Part shown: in pieces, positions 1 through 11,802 of the stretch
Layout of the letters: the number at the start of each line of letters is the position of its first letter
Numbering within the stretch: position 1 is the first letter of the stretch
Source: Azolla caroliniana
Lineage: Eukaryota > Polypodiophyta
Length of the DNA: 64,000 nt
NCBI GenBank assembly: GCA_043228905.1
Contig: JBHGNT010000002.1
Span: 9,238,001-9,302,000, forward strand
Reading direction: 5' to 3'
Notes under the pieces: generated by a model
What the model was told of the DNA's origin: nothing
Database searches by the model: none
Seen by the model: the letters and a program-made list of their open reading frames with translations, nothing else
Position numbers and translations under genes: made by a program

Positions 1-9
1 CAATCGCCC

Positions 10-738
10 TTGCTTAATAACTTTGAAGATTTTATTGGTGAGTTTAAAGCCTGCTTTGGAGATACCGATAGCATCAGGACGGCGATCAACAAGTTCCGAA
101 GATTGCGTCAAGGCGATCGTCCAGCCTCTGCCTACGCCGCGGATTTCCGTCTACTCGCCTCAGATATCCCCTGGGATGATCAGGCCCTCATGGAGCAGTT
201 TCGCTACGGCTTGCGCAATGATGTCAAAGATTTGCTTTTAACCTTCCCCGAAGAACCAAAGTCTCTTACGGAGGCAATCAGTCGAGCGGTCCAATGCGAC
301 AACCGCCTTTTCGAACGACGTTCGTAACGTCAGTTACAAATACCACACTCTCGGCCAGAACCCACATACGCCTTAGTCATGGCTAAACCGTTTGCACGCG
401 ATGTACCTCAAGCCAATATTCCGACACCGATGGAGATCGACACCATGCGTCGACGCGGCTCGTTATCAGAAGAAGAAAAGCAACGACGACGTGCCAATCG
501 ATTATGTCTTTATTGCGGTGGACCAGGGCATATCGCCATCAATTGTCCCCATAGGCCAAGAAGACATGTAAATCAAATCGTCGCCTGTACTAAACCCGAG
601 TCAATTCTTCCCTTCGGAGTGTCTGATAGTATTAATAGTACTAATAGAGTGTCAGATAGTATTCATAGTACTAATAGCCCAAGTATCTCAAACAAATTTG
701 AAATCCTTAGTCAATTAGATGAAGAGTTAAACGATTGA
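10..738 (+). pseudogene. gag: gypsy gag with CCHC zinc knuckle (stop-interrupted)
   Basis: The first part (10-327) is a retrotransposon gag-type capsid segment with the usual F-R-R-L-R-Q-G-D pattern. An in-frame TAA at 325-327 breaks it. The same frame resumes without a shift and contains a nucleic-acid-binding zinc knuckle of the form C-X2-C-X4-H-X4-C (CLYCGGPGHIAINC), preceded by a basic stretch. The tail holds a short repeated serine/asparagine-rich motif (SDSINSTN, SDSIHSTN) and ends at TGA 736-738. The true start is probably upstream of the window. It would form the particle shell and bind the element RNA. It overlaps the pol frame by 16 nt in the -1 register. Confidence 0.8.
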
Positions 739-3700
739 GTCCAGCCAAAATAGGAGCCGTTTGGTTGGACAACAGCCCTAGATCTGTACAACCCATTAGT
801 GGTTCCATTCCTTCCAAGCAAGTTAGCAATGTGTTCCTAGCCCAAGTCATTGTTAGTACTAAAAGTACTCCCCCAGTACCCGTCCTAGCACTCTTAGATT
901 CTGGAGCTAATTCCTGTTTTATGGATCGAAATTTTGCCCAACCTTCTCAGATATCCCTAAGGAAACTTCCTTGTCCCGCATCTGTAGTGGTCATTGATGG
1001 TCGTCCCATTGCTTCCGGGAATATTGTAGAAGAATCAGAACCCATTCAAGTTGTCCTAGGTAGTTTTGTGTGTGTAATATCATTTAATATAATTAGTATT
1101 CCAGAGCATCCCATTGTCCTAGGATTACCTTAGTTTGAATCACATAATCCAGCCATAGATTGGAGAACAAGAGAAGTCCGATATCGACCACCCCAAGAAT
1201 CTACTCACCGAGTTTCGACCATTTCACTCCATCAATTACGCGAAGAAGGACACAAGGAGGCAATGTTCCTATTTGCAATATCAATACATCCTTCCAGCAC
1301 TATTAAGAAGGACTCCTCAGTACAACTTCCGGCAAAATATCATCCTTATGCCGATGTATTTGACAAGGTAAAAGCCGGTACCCTTCCTCATCACCGTCCC
1401 TATGACTGTCCCATCGATTTACAACCAGGAACCAAGCCACCATGGGGACCAATTTACAACTTGTCACCCACCGAGTTAGAAGTCCTTCGAGCCTACATAG
1501 AGGAGAACTTGGCAAGCGGGTTCATCCGTCATTCGAAATCTCCGGCCGGTGCACCCATCTTCTTTGTCAAGAAGAAAGATTCCTCACTTCGTCTTGTCGT
1601 TGATTACCGCGGATTGAATAAGGTCACCATCCGGAATAGGTATGCACTTCCTCTTATATCAAGCCTTTTAGAGCGAGTTAATGGTGCCAAGTTTTTTACT
1701 AAAATCGACCTACGAGGAGCGTATAACCTTGTGCGGATCCGACCGGGAGATGAATGGAAGACCGCCTTTCGCACGCGGTATGGGCATTTCGAGTATACTG
1801 TTATGCCGTTCGGCCTAACCAATGCACCCGCAGTCTTCCAACACATGGCAAATGATATATTCAGAGACCTCTTGGATATCTGTTTGATCATCTATCTGGA
1901 TGATCTATTGATTTATTCGAAGACCCAGGAAGAGCACGATTCTCATGTACTATTAGTACTAAAGCGACTCCGCGAGAATGGTCTTTATGCCAAGCTAGAA
2001 AAATGTAGCTTTGACTGCAAGCAAGTGGAATTTCTAGGCTACGTCGTCTCCTCAAAAGGCATCGTCATGGATCCAGCTAAAATCCAAACTGTACTAGAGT
2101 GGCAAATTCCACGGTCGGTACGAGATGTACAATGTTTTCTAGGTTTTGCTAACTTTTACCGTAAGTTTATACAGGATTACTCGAAGATTATTTTACCTCT
2201 CACACAACTTACGAAGAAGGGCCAAGCATTTCTTTGGTCCATCGAAGCAGATATGGCTTTTCGGCATCTTAAGAAAGCCTTTACATCAGCACCGATTCTA
2301 GCTCATGTGGATACAAGCAAACCATTCATCATGGAGGCCGACGCATCAGATTTCGCCCTCGGTAGCATCCTTTCTCAACAAGGAGATAAAGAAGAGTTGC
2401 ATCTAGTGGCTTTCCATTCGCGCAAATTCGATGTCGCAGAAATCAACCACGAAATACATGACAAGGAGTTATTAGCCATCGTGGATTCATTTGTGCAATG
2501 GCGGCATTTCTTAGAGGGCTCTCCACATCAGGTCATTGTCTTTAGCGATCATAAAAATCTTGCTTATTTTTAGAACGCTCGCGTACTAAATCGACGGCAA
2601 GCTCGGTGGGCACAATTCCTCACGCATTTCGACTTCAAAATAACATATCGACCAGGGAAGCAGCAAGGAAAAGCAGATGCACTATCACGGCGTTCATATC
2701 TTGCACCTCGTCCTGGTGATGCAACATTTGATAATCAAAAGCAAGTAATCTTGGGACCAACACGATTGCACACGACGCGGATTTTTCACACCCCGATGGA
2801 TTCACAGATTACCGATGACATACGTGCAACCTTGAAGACAGATAGTTTTGCTCAAGACATCCTGGCGCACATTGATACTTCTCGGGCATCCTGTTCTCAG
2901 TCTCAACAACCAGGTATTGACTACCGACAATTCGAATATCATGATGGTTTGTTATTCTTTAAAAAGCGCGTATATGTCCCCGATTGCTCCTGTCGCCTTC
3001 AAATCGTCTAGTACTGTCACGACACCCATACGGCGGGACATTTCAGTAGATCTAAGACGTTGGAGCTAGTGCAACGATATTTTTGGTGGCCCCACATGCG
3101 CCATTTTGTCGACGACTACGTTCAGACCTATGATGCTTGCTGCCGAGCAAAGATGCCACGACACCATCCATATGGCTTGTTGGAACCCTTACCGTTTCCA
3201 AGTAAGCCGTGGCAGTCTATTTGTCTTGATTTTATCACAGATTTGCCGGTCTCGAATGGGTTCGATGCTATCCTAACCATCGTCGATCGATATACGAAGA
3301 TGGCACATTTTGTGCCGTGTACTAAAGCCATTACTAATGAGGAAACTGCCGCCCTTGTTATGCGTGAGGTATTTCGGCATCATGGCCTCCCAGACAGTAT
3401 CATCAGTGACCGAGGACCACAATTTGTCTCCAAATTTTGGCAGCATCTCTTCAAGATGCTCAAGGTCTCCTGCAACCTCTCCTCCGGCTACCATCCTCAG
3501 ACTGACGGGCAGGCGGAACGAACAAACCAAACGCTGGAGCAATATCTCCGGTGTTTCTTGAGTTATCAACAGGACGATTGGGCCGAGATTCTCCACTTTG
3601 CGGAGTTTGCGTATAATAATGCTATTCACTCCTCGACTCGGGTCTCCCCATTTTTCGCTTATACCGGTTTCCATCCTCGCTGGTCGGTGATCGACACCCC

Positions 3701-4307
3701 GGAGCTACCTACCAACCCTCGTGCCGAGGATCATTTGGAGAGGCTACGCAAGATCCAGATGGATCTCTCTACTCACCTTCGTCATGCTCAACACACACAG
3801 AAGACTTATGCGGATCGTCATCGGATTCCCTCCTCTGTTGCCATCGGAGATCGAGTATGGCTCTTACGCCGTCACATCAAGACTACTCGACCGTGCGACA
3901 AGTTGGATTATCAACGACTCGGTCCCTTCCGTATTACGGGTAAGATTAATGATGTCACATTCCGCCTTGATCTCCCTCCGCAGCTTCAGATACATCCGGT
4001 TTTCCATTGTTCTCTTCTTGAACCTTATAAAGCAAACACCATTCCCGATCGTGTGACACCACCGCCGCCCCCGCTAGAGTTGGACGCCAGCCCTAAGTAT
4101 GAAGTTGCTGCCATCCTCAATTCCAAACTTGTTCGCAACAAACTTTATTACTTGGTCGATTGGCTCGGTTATAGTCTGAGTGAACGTACTTGAGAACCCG
4201 TCGAGCATGTTGCTAATGCACAGGATCGTCTTGCTGATTTCCACCGAAAGTATTCGAACAAACCCGGTCCGCAATCAGCGCCGACTCGTTCCACTCGTCG
4301 TCTTTAA
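723..4307 (+). pseudogene. pol: gypsy pol: protease-RT-RNase H-integrase-chromodomain
   Basis: One continuous frame runs from 723 to TAA 4305-4307. In order: aspartic protease with LLDSGANSCFMD (near 890), reverse transcriptase with YLDDLLIYS (near 1895), RNase H with EADASDFALG (near 2335), integrase with a zinc-binding H/C region, D-D-E core residues (DFITDLP, SDRGPQF, E in DGQAERTNQT), a GPF-type C-terminal domain, and a chromodomain (YEVAAIL...YYLVDWLGY). Four in-frame stops interrupt it: TAG 1131 where family members have Trp, TAG 2571, TAG 3009, and TGA 4191 at the conserved Trp of the chromodomain. It is therefore a decayed but otherwise nearly full-length pol. Confidence 0.85.
726..732 (+). 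promoter_or_regulatory. candidate -1 ribosomal frameshift heptamer
   Basis: The bases GTTAAAC lie in the gag frame as G TTA AAC, four nt before the gag stop and inside the 16-nt gag/pol overlap. Sliding back one base gives GTT AAA and enters the open pol frame. GUUAAAC is a known functional -1 slippery heptamer in arteriviruses. Position, phase and frame all fit. A stimulatory downstream structure was not worked out. Confidence 0.5.
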
Positions 4308-4318
4308 GGGGGAGATAG

Positions 4319-4801
4319 TGTCATGATATGGCAAGACTCGAACCCATGACCTTATGCTACATGGGTCGAGCTCTTACCATTAGACTATGAATTGTAATTT
4401 GTAGGATATTATTTTCATTTATGTTTTATCATAGAAAATTGATGTATATTCCAGATCTCTCTGGAACATTCTAGAAGCTTCAGGATTATTCCTAAAAACA
4501 CTATAAAAGGAGGCACAAGGCATTGTTTTGAACCAAATTGGTTCAATGCCAGTCTTAAGCCTCTTAGCCGCTTGTACTTATCTTTTCACATATTATATTA
4601 GTTGTTGTCATCATCTTTCTCTCTCTCTCATCCTCGCTATCTCTCTCTCTCCTCTTCGCACTTCCTCTCTCGGGAATCTTACGCAGTCCCGTCCTCTTAG
4701 TACTAATAGTACTGCTCTTCTTAGTACTAATTCCATCTCTGCATTAGTACTATTCCTGACAAATATAATTATTAAAACTATACATCATCTATGTTATTAC
4801 A
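4319..4801 (+). repeat. 3' LTR of the gypsy element
   Basis: The LTR starts with TGTCATG directly after the pol stop and a purine tract (AAGGGGGAGATAG, 4306-4318). A TATA box (TATAAAAG) is at about 4502 and is followed by CT-rich R/U5 sequence with several TAGTACTAA motifs. The 5' part contains an antisense tRNA-like segment: reverse-complement B box at 4335-4344 and A box at 4378-4388. The end near 4801 is approximate. Confidence 0.7.
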
Positions 4802-7043
4802 ATGATTAAAGGTCTAACACATAGACCGAGACGTTGTGGGTTCGAATCCTTGTAACCTAAAATGTATCTCTTCATGACAACTACTAATCCAGTGAATCAT
4901 TGAATATTTGCAACATCAACACCCAATGGATAAGCCCAATGCCGATAAATTGATCCTTGTGTAATCATTGACCCTCGTCATCCCCAACATTCCAAATCAC
5001 TCCCTATATAAGAAATAAGACGCGAAACTTCCTCCAATTTATATGCAAACTTGAAGCCCAAGCAAATTGATCCCAATCTTACCTACTCCTTTCAAGATTT
5101 TCTTTTAAGGCTTGTAAAAACATAAAAGAATCGTCGGCCACTGCTTGTGCCACCAATTGTCCACTAGAAGGAAGATGCAAACCCACATATCACCATTGAT
5201 TGCAAGATTTGACTCTCTCTCGCTCTCTCTCTCTTTCTCTCTCTTTGGTGAAAACACACAATTATATTAATAAATGTGTATGAAAAACACTACTTCAATG
5301 GGTGACACAATGAAACATGGTCACCAACTTACTACATGGGTAATGGAACATGTTGAATTGCTAGTAGGCAAGATGAACACTCCATTAAGGAAAGAATTTC
5401 CACTTGCTCCAATAAAGAAAATTGCCACATTAGTACTCCCTTCAACTTTATTAGAAATGTTTTGACTCCATGCCTACCATCAAATACAAAAGTGTCGTGC
5501 ATATCCCATTATAACGCAATCCTCAATACCTCAAAAATAGGAAACCCTGTGTAAATTCTACAAACACCCATTGTCTAGGCGTCAAATAACACCGTGATAA
5601 AACTTACTAAGTTTGAGAAATGTAACTCTAAATCTAACAATCAATTGGACATTGTATGAAACAATGATTACTATCTTCCATTTAAACAATGCAAAAGAAG
5701 CAATTGCGTGTTGTCGTGATATGGCATGGCCAAAGATAGAAAGTGGAAAAAGGGAAGGTCCACTTACAATCACAAAAAGATATGTATAAATAAATAAATA
5801 AATATAATAAATAAAGGTTAGAGCTATACACCTTGTATTATGGGTGTAAAGTTTGATTTTTTGTCAATGCGATGTGGATCAAGGACTAATTATTCCTTTT
5901 CTTTTTTGAAGAAAACTAGGGTTCGGGGGCATAATAGTTGTCAAAGGTAATCACAGTCTCGGGGGCCCACTTGACTCACACATTCACCCGACATTCGACC
6001 GACTCCCCAACTTTCATTTCAATTAAAACTTGATGGTCTCTAATCTTTCATTGCATCACTTCTCGTTACCACCGTTGTATCTTTTCACTATGTACATTTG
6101 TATACCCTATTCTATAAAAGTTCTTTTTTGTAATCTAACGTTTTTGGCTTATAAAGTGGCCCATTCTGGTCTTAACATTGTGCAATCCCTTCGTAATCTC
6201 ATGCTCCTCGTGCTAATCAAATATTTAGATCCTAAGCTTGTGTGTTAATCGTTGTTCATCTCATCGCACCCTTTGACTCCTACGAGCCTTTGGAGTTCCA
6301 TAATAACCTTTGTCGTAAATATTCATCATACTGAGTAGGTCTAGGTTTATTTCTGAGCAATCTAGGTAAGACTTGTTTCCATGCAAAAAAAAAGTTTGAA
6401 CAAATCTGTCCTCCCATCTATGACATGATGACATTCTAAAATTTTCTCTAAATATCCGGCTTACATTCTTCGACCATGGTGCATCTAAGCGAGGAAAGCG
6501 AGGAAACAAGTATCTCTTGATAGACTGCATGGAATTTGTCTAAACAATCAAAAAATAATTTGAGAACCTTTTTCTCAAGGATAATGGGTAAGAATGATGC
6601 ATGTATTCTTTGTATAAATGCTTTTGGTGAGTAGAGCAAAGTCAATAGTAAGTGCTCGGTGGATGACTCCTTGACCATAGGGATTGAACTACAACCCTAT
6701 TTTCCATCTTTCGATAGAGATGAGTGCTTGTAGAAAGAGTAGGACGGAACATTGGGGGTATTGTGTGGAGTTTGTTTGTTTTGACTATTTTGGTAGAGAG
6801 ACTGTTGATTCGTCTCATGAAAGGAATGATGATAGTGATGCAAATAACTCCTAAATGTATTTTTTCTGCAACGATATGTAAGAAATTTAGACAATATTTT
6901 ATCGAATGAAATAAAAAAGTTGATTGTTTTGAAATTTTTCGTTTATGATTTCGTTAGGATCTAAAATACTACTAGTTTAATTTCTCCTTTAAAATACACA
7001 AAGTTACTTTTCGTATTTGGCCAAAATTTGACATTTTTCAATT
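4802..7043. other. AT-rich spacer, no gene recognised
   Basis: Only short reading frames without family resemblance occur here, with a CT-rich low-complexity run near 5215-5247. A lone tRNA-type B box (GGTTCGAATCC, about 4842) has no matching A box. I see no exon structure. Confidence 0.5.
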
Positions 7044-7334
7044 TTACCAAATGGTGAAAATTTTAGCTTTTTCATCAAGTTTTTTAGAACATGTGATACT
7101 AGTATCAAGGTGTTTTGTGAAATGGCAAAAAAAACCCCAAATTCGGACAGAATATTCCTTATCCTTCCATTTGTGCGCGATCCTTCCACTTGTGAACGCA
7201 AACGTGTTAGCATATTCTTGATATTTTTTGGGAATTTGGATGTCTGAATTCCCTTGAGTGGCACTAGAAGGTGTCATTGATACTACAAATAAGAAAAGTT
7301 CCTCTTTTCCTCCCACTTGGGACAATTGTTGCAA
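7044..7334 (-). pseudogene. gypsy RT N-terminal relic
   Basis: The minus-strand reading contains a hydrophobic ELFLFVVSM followed by IPKKYQEYANTF. This matches the linker in Ty3/gypsy pol just before the reverse transcriptase, where an IP-x-x-Y/F-x-(E/D)-(Y/F)-A-x-x-F motif is usual. Downstream resemblance is lost quickly, so this is a short fragment. No LTRs were found around it. Confidence 0.4.
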
Positions 7335-7346
7335 TGTAATGGTTGA

Positions 7347-7625
7347 GATTTGATGAAAATGAGATGGTGCAGTGGTAGAACTATATTCTTTAAGGGAAGA
7401 GTCTTGGGTTCGATCCTTAGCAATGATGTTTCCTAATGAAGGGCACCAAATTTCTCGCCCCCTCCAATTGATTCTTGGGTTATGTAGCTCAAACCAAGGA
7501 CAATTGGATGCTTGGGGCTACGTATTATGTTAAAGGAAACTACACATCCTAAATCACCTAAGAGTATGTGTATTGGCTCAGACTCTTAAAATCTCTTCCT
7601 AGAAGCTATGGGACGTCCATCAATC
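7347..7625 (+). repeat. SINE-like, tRNA-derived block
   Basis: TGGTGCAGTGGTA matches a Pol III A box and GGTTCGATCC, about 43 bases on, matches a B box, as in tRNA-derived plant SINE heads. A non-tRNA body follows. I could not find a clear target duplication or tail. Similar tRNA-like blocks occur antisense at the start of LTRs in this window, so it could instead be the end of a reversed LTR. Confidence 0.4.
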
Positions 7626-7752
7626 ACTATTACAGAAACCGGGCAAGAAACCACCCATTCCAATGCCTTCCACACCTCGACCTACCACGGGAACACTTTT
7701 CACGACCTCTAGGGTCACAAAGGTCATAAAAAAAATTACAATATAGGAAGTC

Positions 7753-7912
7753 CATGAACCACATCGGATTGCGAGCTGAACACATCATATATGCTTGAGA
7801 GTGCCTAGCTCCTTTTCTCACTCTAATCTTCAACCGCTCCCTCGCCCAGGGTTTTCCACCACAATGGACCATGAACACAATGGACCCTATACATAAAGGA
7901 GGGGACCCAATG
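7753..7912 (+). pseudogene. LINE reverse transcriptase, segment 1
   Basis: The plus-strand frame reads a LINE RT N-terminal region: RAEHIIYA, then a TGA stop, then LTLIFNRSLAQGFPPQW and PIHKGGDPM. It stops at the copia A insertion and the next residues of the same RT (DPNTYRTIMIGHTLAK) resume at 13428. Upstream endonuclease sequence is not recognisable. Confidence 0.7.
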
Positions 7913-8215
7913 TGTTGTGTACAAGGCCATCAATGCGAAAGTGCAAGCAACATTCGTGATGAAGAAGAACCTGTGTATGCATGAGCAAGATAGACACAGA
8001 GGGGGAGAGGGAGAGAGAGAGGCACAAAGTAAAACGTTATATTCCAAATAGCAACAGTTACAAATGACAACCAACCTTCACTAAAGGTTACAAAGTCACT
8101 TTATATAGTGACTATCCTAGGGCAACTGCCCTTTATGCTATTTACAGAAATAGCCCGAACTTGGGCTATCCAAAGGGACAGTGTGAATACAGCAATTATA
8201 CACTCGTATTCGACA
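7913..8215 (-). repeat. copia A 3' LTR
   Basis: 303 bp, TG...CA in element orientation. It is the partner of 13120-13422 and is flanked on the outside by CAATG. Confidence 0.92.
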
Positions 8216-8415
8216 CTCCCCCGTAATGGGTGTATACATGGGTTATCTTAAAGAATTACAGGTATATATACAAGGTTTATCGGACAGATCAGTTTTGTTA
8301 GAGTCAGCAAGATCTGAAGACAGAAGACTGAATCTGTCGGGTCGGAAGAGCTAAAGTCGATCCTTAGAGAACCGATGTCGGTGGTCCAAAACCATCCTGT
8401 GTTGTGTGTCTGACT

Positions 8416-11400
8416 TTAACCGGACCAATTTTTCGTTACGCCCATCTGGTGCCAAATGGACCGGAAGCAATCCGCCGAAAGACACTTGGTCATTCCATCT
8501 GCGACATTATAGGTTGTGGATATCTTCTCGAGACCGATTTTCCCTGAAATGACGCAGTCCCGAATGAAGTGATATCGAACGTTGATATGCTTAGAGGCGT
8601 TGTGGTGAACCGGATTTTTTGACAAAGCAACAACACCCTGATTGTCATTGTAGACAACTGGAGCCGAGTCAGAGTCGACCTGTCGAAACGTGTGCGCCAA
8701 CCGACCGAGCCATAAAGCTTCTTTTGCCGCGTCGGACGCAGCTACATATTCCGCTTCGGTTGTTGAGGTGGTTGTGCACTCCTGAAGTTTTGACTTCCAC
8801 GAGATTGCTCCATTGCCGAATTTGAAACAGTATCCGGTTGTTGATTTATGACTGTCCACACAGTCGGCGAAGTCCGAGTCGGTGTAATCGACTACGCCTG
8901 AGGTTGAGTTCGGGCCAAAAAGAATGTCGTGGTCTTTTGTGCCAACTAGATATCTGAACACATGCTTGATTGTGTTCCAGTGCGATCAGTCGGGGTTGTG
9001 CATGAATCTGCTGACGACTCCTACGACGTGAGAAATATCAGGCCGTGTCGCGACCATCGCGTACATGAGGGAGCCGACTATCGGTGCATACGGTACCGAC
9101 TTCATATCTTCCCCCTCCGGATTGGATGTCGGACAGTCTCGCTGAGACAGCCGAAGGTTGATGGGGAGCGGGGTCGAAGCAAACTTGGCCGATTGCATAT
9201 TGAAGCGTTCTAAGACACGTCCGATGTAGTTAGTTTGAGACAAGAAAAGTTGTCGTGTATCGCGATACCGACTAATCTTCATGCCAAGTATGTGTCTTGC
9301 TGGACCGAGGTCCTTCATCGCAAACTTCAACCGCAGTTGCCGAACGAGTTCGGTGAGCTCTCCGGCATGCCGACCGGAGAGTAGCATGTCGTCCACGTAA
9401 ATGATGAGGAAGACGGGAGACCCGTCTTGAGCTGTTTTGGTGAAGAGACAGTGGTCCTCATCGCTCTTTGAGAAGCCGACTAATTGGATGAAGTCGTTGA
9501 ACTTCTTGTACTTTGGGTTGAATTTCTTGTACTTAGAGACTCTTCCTGAGTCGGCAGACTAGATGTTCCTGGCCGGATGCCACAAAGCCTTTCGGCTGCT
9601 CCATATAGATTTCCTCCTGTACGTCACCGTGGAGGAATGCCATTTTTACATCTAGCTGAATAAGCTCCAAGTTGTCAGCGGCCACGACGCCGAGCATGAA
9701 ACGAAGGGTCGTCATTTTCACCACTGGTGAAAAGATTTCGTCGAAGTCGACGCCATATTCTTGTCGAAATCCCTTTGCAACTAATCTAGCCTTGTACTTT
9801 GGGTTAGTCGAGTCGGACGTCTCTTTTAGTCAATAGACCAACTTACATGGAAGAGCACGTCGATTCTCCGGTAATTCGACTAAGTCCCAAGTCTTGTTTG
9901 CCCGAATGGAGTGCATTTCCGACTCCATCGCCAGATGCCATGTGGCGGAATTGGCAGATGTCGATGCTTCTTTGTAAGACGTCGGTTCGCCGGCGTCGGT
10001 GAAGAAAATTCCGGGAGAGTACCTCTCCGGAGGTTGCAACAGTCTCTCGGATCTGCGAGGTATGACTGGACTAGTAGCACCGGGTGTCAATGTCGGATGA
10101 TCGGGAGCCGAGCCATTTGGTTGTGCCGAATCGGTGGATTCGGTGTGAGAGTTGTTGGTTACCCGTGAAACCAATCTCATGTTGTGGGCTGGGCCGTCAT
10201 GAAGGGTTGGCACTTCAGAAAATATTACCCTTCGGACTTCAATAGGCCTTTCGACCGTTTTATGCATAGTCGACTCATTGAACACGACGTCCGAACTTCG
10301 GATGATTTGTCTATGCTCGGGGTCCCAGAGTCGGTATCCGATCTCGCCGTCGGGTCCATACCCAAGAAAAACACATTTCCTTGACCTTAGTTCGAGTTTC
10401 TGGTGGTCGTCTTTCGGTATGAGAGCATACGCCTCGCAACCGAAGATCCTCAGTTTGTCATAATTCGGCTTACTACCGGTCCATATTTCCCGAGGTATTT
10501 GAAGTCCTAGAGGTCTACTTGGCGACATATTTATTATGTGTGCTGCCATAAGTAGAGCCTCCGCCCAGAAGCCATCCGACAGTCCGGAGTGTTGGAGTAT
10601 GGATACTGCGTGTTCTTGAATCGTCTGATTCATGCGTTCAACAATTCCGTTCTGCTCCAGACTATAGGGTGCCGTATATTCACGTCGGATGCCGCGTTCC
10701 CAACAGAATTTGACGAATTCTTCAGACTTGAATTCTCCTCCATTGTCGGTTCAGAGACATTTCAGTTTTCGACCGGTCTGATTTTCGACCATTGTAAGCC
10801 ATTCAGAGAAGATCGAGAACACCCGATCTTTGGTTCTGATGGGGTAAGCCCACACCTTCTGAGTCGAGTCGTCAATAAAACTGACGAAGTACGAAGCACC
10901 GTCGAGAGACTGATGTGGCATTGGGCCACAGACGTCCGAGTGGACCAAATCGAGGGGACTTGATTCTCTTGGTGCTGATGGCGGGTGTGATGTGGCTACC
11001 TGTTTGCCATACTGGCAATGCTCACAGAATTGGTGATCCGAGAAGGAGAGTTTGGGGATGTAACCGGCTCTGGATAGGTGCGTTATGCCGGCCTTGCTGA
11101 GGTGTCCAAGTCGTCCGTGCCATAACAATGACACGGGGATATGAACCAAAAATAAGTCACCCTCTTTGAGTGTGACAAATAAGGGGTACAAAGAGTGTAC
11201 CTTTGGTCCTCGAGCAAGCAGGAGGTTCCCTTTGTGGAGTGTCCACCCTCCTTATAAGAACCCGGCACGGATGCCGGCTTCGTCAAGTTGTCCGACTGAG
11301 ATCAAGCGTCCTGAAAGCTCAAGAACGTGTCGGACGTTGTGTAGTACGAGTGTAGAGCCTCCCGAAAGATTGAGCTCTACGGTGCCGATTCTGATTATGG

Positions 11401-11725
11401 CACAGTGCTGCAAGTTTCCAACTCGAACTGAATCGGAGTGCCGATCCGAGTATTGCCGAAACTGAGATCGGTGAGGCGTCACATGATACGATGCGCCCGA
11501 GTCTAGGAGCCATGTGCTCGATTCCTCAATCGTAAGCAGAACTTCTGATTCGACTAGGTTCTCTATGGACATTATGTTCGGGTCGGTCGTCAAAATTTCA
11601 GCTGAAGAGCCGACGTAGTTGACCTCCTCATGCCGGCTACTCTTTTGATCCGCTCTCTGAGCTTTGTCGGTTTTTTCTTTGAGTGCCCGACAATCGGCTT
11701 TGATGTGTCCCGGTTTTAGTTGCAA
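8416..11725 (-). pseudogene. pol: copia A pol (protease, integrase, RT, RNase H), broken
   Basis: Read right to left on the minus strand: protease WLLDSGASYHVT (about 11500); GAG-pre-integrase with H/C zinc ligands and integrase start HSDVCGPM (about 10950); integrase C-terminal and linker (9830-10633); RT start with QLDVKMAFLHGD (9533-9724); RT palm MDDMLLSG onward (8986-9396); RNase H DYTDSDFAD to NVADGMTKCL (8416-8961). Several frameshifts and stops separate these blocks, and part of the RT between 9396 and 9533 is scrambled. The protein would not be made. Comparison with copia B shows the breaks are specific to this copy. Confidence 0.85.
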
Positions 11726-11802
11726 ATTTGGTTGTCCCGGGACTTGCTCCGGCTTCGCTGATTGTTCGGCGGTTGGGAAGAACTTCTTCCCCGGTTGTTC
11801 GA

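Larger units (their letters stand above)
1..4801 (+). mobile_element. Ty3/gypsy chromovirus, 3' portion
   Basis: Gag, protease, reverse transcriptase, RNase H, integrase and chromodomain appear in the Ty3/gypsy order, followed by a purine tract and a 3' LTR. The 5' LTR and primer site lie before base 1, so LTR divergence cannot be estimated. The C-terminal chromodomain after the integrase places it in the chromoviruses. The integrase and its C-terminal part look to me more like the fungal/non-seed-plant type than common angiosperm lineages, but that is an impression without a tree. The copy is inactive: one stop in gag and four in pol, with no frameshift seen in pol. The 3' end at about 4801 is a guess from an ACA end, since no target duplication can be checked. 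Confidence 0.88.

Noticed and set aside
4528-4809. 93-codon frame
   Set aside because: Lies entirely in the gypsy 3' LTR and is low-complexity.
4838-4860. Possible tRNA or SINE (B box GGTTCGAATCC)
   Set aside because: No A box at the right distance and no cloverleaf.
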